From positions 1 to 20,002 of the forward strand of contig JACCYP010000322.1 in NCBI GenBank assembly GCA_013696425.1: a stretch of DNA of 20,002 nt. Direction: 5' to 3'. Each line of letters begins with the position of its first letter. Within the stretch, counting starts at the first letter, position 1. The notes under the pieces were generated by a model. The model saw nothing but the letters and a program-made list of their open reading frames with translations, made no database searches and had not been told where the DNA came from. Positions 6,336-12,926 of the stretch are shown here, one piece after another. The position numbers and the translations under genes were made by a program. Source of the DNA: Thermoleophilaceae bacterium (GTDB lineage: Bacteria; Actinomycetota; Thermoleophilia; Solirubrobacterales; Thermoleophilaceae).

Positions 6336-7658
6336 GTGCAACAAGACCTCGACTCAACCTGGGATGCCGTCTGCACCGAGCTCCGGGCCGAGGTAACCGA
6401 CTTCACGTTCCACATCTGGCTCGAGCCGCTGCGCCTCATCGCCTCCTCGGGTCCCGCCCTCACCGTCCACGCTCCCGGCCACATCCGCTCGTGGGTGAGC
6501 GAGCGCTACGACCGCGTCCTGCGCGAGGCGGCCACCCGCGCCCTCGGCCGGCCGGCGCAGGTCGAGATCGTCGGCGAAGACTGGGCGCCCGAGATCTCAC
6601 CGGACCTCGCCCTCCACGAGGCGCCGCTCGACGAGGACCGGCTGAATCCGAAGTACACCTTCGAGCAGTTCGTGATCTCCGACGGCAACCGCTTCGCCCA
6701 CGCGGCTGCCCTCGCCGTCGCCGAGATGCCGGCCCAGGCCTACAACCCGCTCTTCATCTACGGCAACCCGGGCCTCGGCAAGACCCACCTGCTCCACGCG
6801 ATCGGCAACTACGTGCGTCGTTACGGCGGCGGACTGCGGGTCCGCTACGCCACCGCCGAGGCATTCACGGGCGCGTTCGTCGACGCCGTCCGCGGCGGTG
6901 ACGCGCCCGCCTTCAAGTCGCGCTTCCGCGACACCGACGTCCTGCTGATCGATGACGTCCAGTTCCTCGCCGAGAAGGTGAAGACCGAGGAGGAGTTCTT
7001 CCACACCTTCAACGCTCTGTATGAGTCCGGCGCCCAGCTCGTCTTCACGAGCGACCGCAGGCCCGCCGACCTGGCCTCCGTCGAGAAGCGCCTGCGCGAG
7101 CGCTTCGAGTCCGGCCTCGTGGTCGACGTCGAGGCGCCGGACCCCGCGGCGCGCATGACGATCCTCCGCAAGCGCGTGTTCGAGGACGGCTTCGAGTCCG
7201 TCGCCGACGAGGCGCTCGAGGAGGTCTCACGCCGTGTGACAACCAGCGTCCGCGCCCTCGAGGGCGCCCTGATCCGGCTCATGGCCTACGCCTCGCTTCG
7301 CGGCCGCGCGCCCGATCGCGCCACCGCGGCCGAGGTGCTCGACCGTCTCTACCCCCAGGCCACCGCGCCGCCGCCGGGCCCGGCCGAGATCACCGCCGCG
7401 ACCGCGGAGGCATTCGGCCTAGAGCCGGACATCATCCTCGCGCGTGACCGTCGCCCCGCGGTCTCACGCGCCCGCCAGGTGGCCATGTTCCTGACGCGCG
7501 AGCTCACCGACGAGAGCCTTCCCGCCATCGGGCGCGCCTTCCACCGCAACCATGCGACGGTCTCCCACGCCCTCGAGCGGGTGGAGAAGGACCTGCAGGC
7601 CGACCCCGACACGCGCCTGAAGGTCGAGGCCGTACGCCGGTCCCTCCGCGCTCCCTGA
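6336..7658 (+). CDS. dnaA: Chromosomal replication initiator DnaA
   Basis: AAA+ initiator that binds DnaA boxes, opens the origin and recruits the helicase. The protein is 440 aa. Domain I (about 1-80) has FTFHIWLEPLRLIA. A short domain II is followed by domain III from NPKYTFEQFVISDGNRFAHAAA. Walker A GNPGLGKTHLL is at about 149-159, Walker B VLLIDDVQFL at about 205-214, and the sensor/Arg-finger region RLRERFESGLVVDV follows. Domain IV is the C-terminal helix-turn-helix. Its signature reads FHRNHATVSHA at 402-412, while most DnaA proteins have GRDHTTVxHA; Asp becomes Asn and the first Thr becomes Ala. The start is GTG 6336, chosen because it gives an intact domain I; the nearest strong SD is 14 nt away. 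It heads the rightward replication gene block. Confidence 0.98.
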   Translation: MQQDLDSTWDAVCTELRAEVTDFTFHIWLEPLRLIASSGPALTVHAPGHIRSWVSERYDRVLREAATRALGRPAQVEIVGEDWAPEISPDLALHEAPLDEDRLNPKYTFEQFVISDGNRFAHAAALAVAEMPAQAYNPLFIYGNPGLGKTHLLHAIGNYVRRYGGGLRVRYATAEAFTGAFVDAVRGGDAPAFKSRFRDTDVLLIDDVQFLAEKVKTEEEFFHTFNALYESGAQLVFTSDRRPADLASVEKRLRERFESGLVVDVEAPDPAARMTILRKRVFEDGFESVADEALEEVSRRVTTSVRALEGALIRLMAYASLRGRAPDRATAAEVLDRLYPQATAPPPGPAEITAATAEAFGLEPDIILARDRRPAVSRARQVAMFLTRELTDESLPAIGRAFHRNHATVSHALERVEKDLQADPDTRLKVEAVRRSLRAP

Positions 7659-7757
7659 CAGAATCGACAGCTTGCCCCCGATCTCTCGACAGCCCTATTC
7701 CGCTCTCCATAGCGCGATCCCGGAGTTGTCAGAGAAACCACAGGACCAATCTCCTTC
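7659..7757. other. dnaA-dnaN spacer, candidate part of oriC
   Basis: This 99-bp spacer is where many actinobacteria place oriC. It holds two exact TCGACAG heptamers, at 7664-7670 and 7686-7692, 22 bp apart (about two helical turns). The same heptamer occurs in the rpmH-dnaA box TTGTCGACA. TTGTCAGAG lies at 7726-7734. There is no full-consensus DnaA box and only mild A/T enrichment, so origin status is uncertain. The dnaN promoter may also be here. Confidence 0.35.
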
Positions 7758-8852
7758 ATGAAGTTCTCTATCTCGAAAGATGTGTTGTTGGCAAAGCTCG
7801 GTATCGCCGTTCGCGGCGTGTCTACGCGCAGCGCCATCCAGACCCTCTCCGGCGTTCTCATCCGCGCCGGCTCCGGCGGCGTTCAGCTGCAGGCCACCGA
7901 CATGGAGCTCGGCCTGCGCGTCGACCTCGAGGCCGCCACCGAGCGCGAGGGCACGGTCGTACTGCCGGGGCGACTGCTGCTCGACGTCGTCCGCTCGTTG
8001 CCCAAGGACCAGGTCACGCTCGAGCACAGGGCGGGCGACGGCGACGTCGAGGTGGTGGCCGGCTCGGCGAAGTTCCACCTGCGCACCCTGCCGCCCGAGG
8101 ACTTCCCGAACCTGCCCGAGGCCGGGAGCGAGCCCCTGCGGGTCCCGACACAGGCGTTCGTCGAGACCATCAACCGCGTGGCGCGGGCCGCCTCCCGGGA
8201 CGAGACCCGCCCTCACCTCACCGGGGTACTGGTGTCGGCGAACGAGCGTGAGCTGCGGATGGTCGCCACCGACTCCTACCGCCTGAGCGTGAAGGAGACC
8301 GAGCTCGCCGAGCCGCTGGCGGGATCGCTCGAGGTGAACGTGCCGGCGCGCACGCTTCAGGAGCTAACGCGCGTGGCCGGCGAGGGCGGCGACGAGATCG
8401 AGGTCACGGCGCTCGAGAACCAGGTCGTGTTCAGCGCCGGCGGCGTGGTGCTCTCCTCGCGCCTGGTGGAAGGTCGATTCCCGAACTACCGTCAGTTGCT
8501 GCCGGAATCGTTCGAGCACGAGCTCGCGGTGAGCGGGCCGGAGCTGCTCGACGTCGTGCGCCGTATTTCGCTGCTGGCGCAGAAGAACGCGCCGCTGCGG
8601 CTGCGCTTCGAGGACGGCGGCGTCGAGATCTCCGCGCAGACCCCGGATGTGGGCGAGGCCTCGGAGTCGATACCGATTCCGTTCAAGGGCGAACCATTCG
8701 AGATCGGGTTCAACCCCGAGTTCTTCCGCGAGGGCCTCGAGAGCGCCGAGTCCGACGAGATCACGTTGAAGCTCATCAGCCCGTTGCGGCCGGGCCTCAT
8801 CCAGAGTGGGGACTTCACATACCTCGTCATGCCGATCCGCCTGAACGTCTGA
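7758..8852 (+). CDS. dnaN: DNA polymerase III beta sliding clamp
   Basis: Forms the ring-shaped dimer that holds DNA polymerase III on DNA. At 364 aa it is the normal length, with three clamp domains of about 120 residues each. The N-terminus MKFSISKDVLLAKLGIAVRGVSTR is typical. Family segments include LPGRLLLDVVRSLP, GxFPNYRQLLP as VEGRFPNYRQLLPES, KNAPLRLRF, and the C-terminal ending YLVMPIRLNV, which closes most DnaN proteins (MPMR-type end). ATG 7758 has only AGGA 12 nt upstream, a weak site, but it fits homology. Confidence 0.98.
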   Translation: MKFSISKDVLLAKLGIAVRGVSTRSAIQTLSGVLIRAGSGGVQLQATDMELGLRVDLEAATEREGTVVLPGRLLLDVVRSLPKDQVTLEHRAGDGDVEVVAGSAKFHLRTLPPEDFPNLPEAGSEPLRVPTQAFVETINRVARAASRDETRPHLTGVLVSANERELRMVATDSYRLSVKETELAEPLAGSLEVNVPARTLQELTRVAGEGGDEIEVTALENQVVFSAGGVVLSSRLVEGRFPNYRQLLPESFEHELAVSGPELLDVVRRISLLAQKNAPLRLRFEDGGVEISAQTPDVGEASESIPIPFKGEPFEIGFNPEFFREGLESAESDEITLKLISPLRPGLIQSGDFTYLVMPIRLNV

Positions 8853-8865
8853 GCGGCCGGCAGCG

Positions 8866-9963
8866 GTGCTCGTAAAGCGCCTCACCCTCCGCGACTTCCG
8901 GAACTACGAGAGCGCTGAGCTGACCCTCGGCGAGGGCCTCACCCTGCTGCACGGGCCCAACGGCGCCGGTAAGACCAACCTCCTCGAAGCCCTCTATTTC
9001 GGCGCGACCGGGCGCTCGTGCCGGACCTCGAACGAGCGCGAGATGCTGCGCTTCGGGGCCGCGGCGGCGCGCAGTGTGATCGAGGTGGAGGGCGAGGACG
9101 GCGCGCACCGGATCGAGGTCGGTTTCGAGCCGGGTGAGCCGAAGCTGATGAAGATCGACGGCGCGCGCGTCGAGCGCTTGTCCGGCGCCACGGCGCGGCC
9201 GCTCGTGAGCGTGTTCCTGCCCGATCGCCTCGAGCTCGTGAAGGGTCCGCCGGGCTCGCGCCGCGCCCACCTCGACCAGTTCGTGGCGGCGCTGCGGCCG
9301 GCGCGCGCCGAGAACCGGACGGAGTACGGCCGCGCCCTCGCGCAGCGCAACGCGCTCCTCGCGCGGGTGCGCGCAGGCCGCTCGGGGCCTTCGGCGCTCG
9401 ACGCCTGGGACCACGAGCTCGCGCGGCTCGGCATCGTGCTGATGGAGGACCGCACGCACTCGGTCGAGCTGCTCACGCCACCGTTTGGCCGACTGGCTGC
9501 GGAGCTCGGTCTCCCGGGCGAGGCGACGCTCACCTACCGCCCGCGCTCCAAGGCAGCCGATGCCGCCGGCCTCGAGTCGGAGCTCCACGAAGCGCGGGAA
9601 TCCGACCTGCAGCGCGGCTTCTCTGGCCACGGGCCCCACCGTGACGAGCTCGTGCTCGCCCACGAGGGCCGCCCGCTGCGGGCATACGGCTCCCAGGGCC
9701 AGCAGCGGCTCGCCCTCCTGGCGCTCCTGTTCGCCGAGCGCGACGTGCTGCTGGCGGAGCGCGGCCGGGCTCCGCTCATGCTCCTCGACGACGTCGTGTC
9801 AGAGCTCGACGCGGCCCGCCGCGAGCGCCTGGTCGAGCTGATCCAGTCCGAGGGCCAGGCCGTGATCACGACCACCGACGCCGAAGCGATCCCGGGCGTG
9901 GAGGACGCCGTGACCGCGGCCGTGACCGCCGGCGAGGTCCGGCAGGAGCTTGCGCCTGCGTGA
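8866..9963 (+). CDS. recF: DNA replication and repair protein RecF
   Basis: SMC-like ATPase that, with RecO and RecR, loads RecA at single-strand gaps and stalled forks. The protein is 365 aa. Walker A GPNGAGKTNLLEAL is at about residues 28-41, the signature motif YGSQGQQRLALLALLF at about 270-285, and Walker B LMLLDDVVSELD at about 304-315. The N-terminal LTLRDFRNYESAEL is also typical. GTG 8866 lies 13 nt after the dnaN stop and lacks a strong SD, suggesting coupling with dnaN. The 3' end is at 9963, next to the DUF721 gene. Confidence 0.97.
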   Translation: MLVKRLTLRDFRNYESAELTLGEGLTLLHGPNGAGKTNLLEALYFGATGRSCRTSNEREMLRFGAAAARSVIEVEGEDGAHRIEVGFEPGEPKLMKIDGARVERLSGATARPLVSVFLPDRLELVKGPPGSRRAHLDQFVAALRPARAENRTEYGRALAQRNALLARVRAGRSGPSALDAWDHELARLGIVLMEDRTHSVELLTPPFGRLAAELGLPGEATLTYRPRSKAADAAGLESELHEARESDLQRGFSGHGPHRDELVLAHEGRPLRAYGSQGQQRLALLALLFAERDVLLAERGRAPLMLLDDVVSELDAARRERLVELIQSEGQAVITTTDAEAIPGVEDAVTAAVTAGEVRQELAPA

Positions 9964-10018
9964 TGCTCCGGGGGTCTTCAAAGACCGCGGCTCGGACCTG
10001 GGCCCCGAGGACGCAGTG

Positions 10019-10327
10019 ATGCGGCGGCTCGCTCCACGGGGCCTCGGGCCGGCGCTCCAGAAGATGACCGCCGGGCTCGCGCCGCCAACCCTCCTCGGGC
10101 GCGTGCAGAAGGTCTGGCCGCAGGCCGTGGGCGAGGCGCTCGCCCAGCGCGCCCGGCCCGTCTCCGAACGCGCCGGGGAGCTCGTGCTCGAGTGTGAGGA
10201 CGCGGTCTGGGCGGAGGAGATCCGGCTGATGTCGCTCGAGCTCCTTGAGCAGTTGAACGCGGCCCTGGGTGAGGGTGCCGTGGCCTCGATCCGGACCGTT
10301 TCCGGCGGCACGAGGAAACGTCGCTGA
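10019..10327 (+). CDS. DUF721 / DciA-like protein
   Basis: Member of the DUF721 family, to which the replicative helicase-loading factor DciA belongs. In actinobacteria it commonly lies between recF and gyrB. The core is VQKVWPQAVGEALAQRARPVSERAGELVLECEDAVWAEEIRLMS, followed by LELLEQLNAALG, which matches the KH-like fold of the family. I prefer ATG 10019 (102 aa), which has GAGG 8 nt ahead. A longer frame from TTG 9950 would overlap recF by 14 nt and add 23 residues of little family character. A helicase-loading role is inferred from the family and the position next to dnaA-dnaN-recF. Confidence 0.85.
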   Translation: MRRLAPRGLGPALQKMTAGLAPPTLLGRVQKVWPQAVGEALAQRARPVSERAGELVLECEDAVWAEEIRLMSLELLEQLNAALGEGAVASIRTVSGGTRKRR

Positions 10328-10400
10328 TCCGTAACGAATTTTTACGGGATTTGCGGGGACTTTTGCGCTCCCAGAGCGGAGTTATGTCGCCCGCCCCTGT

Positions 10401-10406
10401 TACTAT
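10401..10406 (+). promoter_or_regulatory. Candidate extended -10 of the gyrB promoter
   Basis: TACTAT is preceded by TGT, an extended -10 pattern, in the 163-bp DUF721-gyrB spacer. It is among the less GC-rich stretches there. No good -35 is present at 17-18 nt. Transcription would start about 10413 and give a roughly 80-nt leader containing the hairpin at 10426-10464. Confidence 0.45.
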
Positions 10407-10425
10407 CTGACCTCGTCAGAACCAT

Positions 10426-10464
10426 TGGCTCCGGCCGCTCGGAACGCCTCCGAGACCGGGGCCA
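10426..10464 (+). promoter_or_regulatory. Long hairpin in the gyrB 5' leader
   Basis: TGGC, T, CCGG (10426-10434) pairs with CCGG, G, GCCA (10456-10464), including one T-G wobble. Inside, CTCGGA 10438-10443 pairs with TCCGAG 10449-10454 around the loop ACGCC. That is 15 pairs with a small asymmetric internal loop. The hairpin ends 9 nt before the AAGGAG at 10474 and has no U-tract, so it is not a terminator. It may govern gyrB mRNA stability or translation. Confidence 0.55.
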
Positions 10465-10490
10465 GTCTCATGTAAGGAGAAAGGAAGCCG

Positions 10491-12905
10491 TTGGCTACCG
10501 AGAAGGGCAAGGAAGGCAGCTACGGCGCTTCCGACATCACCGTTCTGGAGGGTCTCGAGGCGGTCCGCAAGCGCCCGGGCATGTACATCGGCTCGACGGG
10601 CCAGCGCGGTTTGCACCACCTGATCTACGAGGTGATGGACAACTCGGTCGACGAGGCCCTGGCCGGCGAGGCCACGGGCGTCGAGATCACGATCCATCCG
10701 GACAACTCGGTCACCGTGACCGACAACGGCCGCGGCATCCCCGTACAGATGCACGAGAAGCAGGGCCGCCCCGCGGCGGAGGTCGTGCTCACGGTCCTCC
10801 ACGCCGGCGGCAAGTTCGGCGACGGTGGCGGCTACAAGGTCTCGGGCGGTCTCCACGGCGTCGGCGTGTCCGTGGTGAACGCGCTGTCGGAATGGCTGAA
10901 CCTCACGATCTGGCGCGAGGGCCACGAGTGGACCCAGTCATACGCGCGCGGCGCCCCCCAGGGGGACCTCAAGAAGGGTGCGAAGTCCGACCGCCACGGC
11001 ACGTCCATCACCTGGATGCCGGACCTCGAGATCTTCGAGACGGTCGAGTACGACCGCACCGTGCTCGAGCAGCGCTTCCGCGAGATGGCGTTCCTCACAC
11101 GCGGCCTCGAGGTGAAGTTCGAGGACGAGCGCGGCGAGGGCTTCGCCACCACCTTCAAGTACGACGGCGGCATCCGCGACTTCGTCACCTTCCTTCATTC
11201 CCAGGGCACCAAGGAGCCCATCGGGAAGAAGGTGGCCTACCTCACCGAGGAGTCGGACATCGGCGAGGTGGAGGTCGCGCTGCAGTGGAACACCTCCTAC
11301 CAGGAGTCCCTGCTCTCCTTCGCCAACAACATCAACACGCACGAGGGCGGTACGCATCTGAGCGGGTTCCGGTCCGCGCTCACGCGCACGCTGAACGCCT
11401 ACGCACGCTCGAGCGGCGACCTCAAGGAGAAGGACGACAACCTCGCCGGCGAGGATGTCCGCGAAGGCCTCACGGCGATCATCTCAGTGAAGGTGGGCGA
11501 CCCCCAGTTCGAGGGCCAGACGAAGACCAAGCTCGGCAACCCGCCGGTCGAGGGCTTCGTCCAGCAGGCCGTGAACAAGGGGCTCGCCGAGTTCTTCGAG
11601 GAGAACCCGAAGGAGGCGCGTCAGATCATCATGAAGGCGATCTCCGCTTCTCGTGCGCGTGAGGCGGCCCGCAAGGCACGCGACCTCACGCGGCGCAAGT
11701 CCGCGCTCGAGAACTCGACGCTGCCGGGAAAGCTCGCCGACTGCACGATCCGCGACCCCGCCCTGGCCGAGCTGTTCGTGGTCGAGGGCGATTCCGCCGG
11801 CGGCTCCGCGAAGCAGGGCCGCGACCGCAACACCCAGGCGGTGCTCCCCTTGCGCGGGAAGATCATCAACGCCGAGAAGAACCGGATCGACAAGGTGCTC
11901 GGGAACAACGAGGTGCAGGCGCTGATCACGGCCATCGGCACGGGCATCCGCGAGGAGTTCGACATCGAGCGGGCCCGCTACCACAAGGTGATTCTGATGA
12001 CGGACGCCGATGTCGACGGCGCGCATATCCGCACGCTCGTGCTCACATTCATCTTCCGCGAGATGCCCGAACTGATCGAGGCCGGGTTCGTCTACGTCGC
12101 GAAGGCGCCGCTGTACAAGGCGAAGCAGGGCAACCAGGAGCTCTACATCGAGAAGGAGTCCGAGCTCGAGGAGTTCCTCCTGCGCGACAAGCTCGAGAAG
12201 ATGGCCCTCTGCGACCGCAAGCGCAACGAGTTCAAGCTCACGACCGCGCGCTGGCAGAAGTACGGCCGCCTGCTCAAGCAGTACGAGGGCTGGGCCTCCG
12301 CGCTCCGCGCCGACTTCGGCCATCAGGCGATCACGTTCCTCGAGGAGTCCCAGATCCTCGACGAGGCTGCCGAAGGCGCCGCCGACGTGGCGAAGATCCT
12401 CAAGGCCGAGGACCCCGAGGGCGAGCCCTACGAGACGGAGCTGCTCTCGGACGCCGGTGACGAACTCACCGTCCGGGTGATCGAACGCCGCACCGGCACC
12501 GCGACCACCCATCACCTCGCAAAGGCGCTCTTCTCGGATTCTTCGTACACACAGTTCCTGCGCGTGCACGGCGAGCTGGGTGCAATGGCGGGAACGCCTC
12601 CTTTCGAAGTCACCCTCGGAGACAAGACCGAGCGTGCGCTGTCCTTCGAGGATCTCCGCCGAGCTGTGCTCGACGTCGCGCGCCACCGCGTGCCGATCAC
12701 GCGCTTCAAGGGCCTGGGCGAGATGAACGCCGACCAGCTCTACGACACGACGATGGCCGCCGACTCGCGCACGCTGATGCAGGTCTCGGTCGAGGATGCC
12801 GCAGCCGCCGATCAGATCTTCTCGATGCTGATGGGGGACCAGGTGGAGCCACGCAGAGTGTTCATCGAAGAAAACGCAAGGGACGTGGCAAATCTCGATG
12901 TCTAG
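10491..12905 (+). CDS. gyrB: DNA gyrase subunit B, long (insertion-bearing) form
   Basis: ATPase and TOPRIM subunit of DNA gyrase, which introduces negative supercoils with GyrA. The protein is 804 aa. The GHKL ATPase domain shows EVMDNSVDEA, DNGRGIPV and GGLHGVGVSVVNALS. The transducer is followed by the TOPRIM motifs LFVVEGDSAGGSA, PLRGKIINAEK and LMTDADVDGAHI. Between QGNQELY (about 545) and FKGLGEMN (about 738) lies an insertion of roughly 170 residues, also known in E. coli-type GyrB but absent from the shorter (about 640-690 aa) GyrB of many Gram-positive bacteria. The tail VEPRRVFIEENARDVANLDV is also of the E. coli kind. The start is TTG 10491 with AAGGA 5 nt upstream. gyrA follows after 21 nt. 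Confidence 0.98.
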   Translation: MATEKGKEGSYGASDITVLEGLEAVRKRPGMYIGSTGQRGLHHLIYEVMDNSVDEALAGEATGVEITIHPDNSVTVTDNGRGIPVQMHEKQGRPAAEVVLTVLHAGGKFGDGGGYKVSGGLHGVGVSVVNALSEWLNLTIWREGHEWTQSYARGAPQGDLKKGAKSDRHGTSITWMPDLEIFETVEYDRTVLEQRFREMAFLTRGLEVKFEDERGEGFATTFKYDGGIRDFVTFLHSQGTKEPIGKKVAYLTEESDIGEVEVALQWNTSYQESLLSFANNINTHEGGTHLSGFRSALTRTLNAYARSSGDLKEKDDNLAGEDVREGLTAIISVKVGDPQFEGQTKTKLGNPPVEGFVQQAVNKGLAEFFEENPKEARQIIMKAISASRAREAARKARDLTRRKSALENSTLPGKLADCTIRDPALAELFVVEGDSAGGSAKQGRDRNTQAVLPLRGKIINAEKNRIDKVLGNNEVQALITAIGTGIREEFDIERARYHKVILMTDADVDGAHIRTLVLTFIFREMPELIEAGFVYVAKAPLYKAKQGNQELYIEKESELEEFLLRDKLEKMALCDRKRNEFKLTTARWQKYGRLLKQYEGWASALRADFGHQAITFLEESQILDEAAEGAADVAKILKAEDPEGEPYETELLSDAGDELTVRVIERRTGTATTHHLAKALFSDSSYTQFLRVHGELGAMAGTPPFEVTLGDKTERALSFEDLRRAVLDVARHRVPITRFKGLGEMNADQLYDTTMAADSRTLMQVSVEDAAAADQIFSMLMGDQVEPRRVFIEENARDVANLDV

Positions 12906-12926
12906 CTTGGGTGAGGTGAGGTAGAA

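Noticed and set aside
9950..10018. TTG 9950 as the start of the DUF721 gene
   Set aside because: The AGGAG is only one base from this TTG, and the added residues have no family resemblance; ATG 10019 has a well-spaced GAGG.
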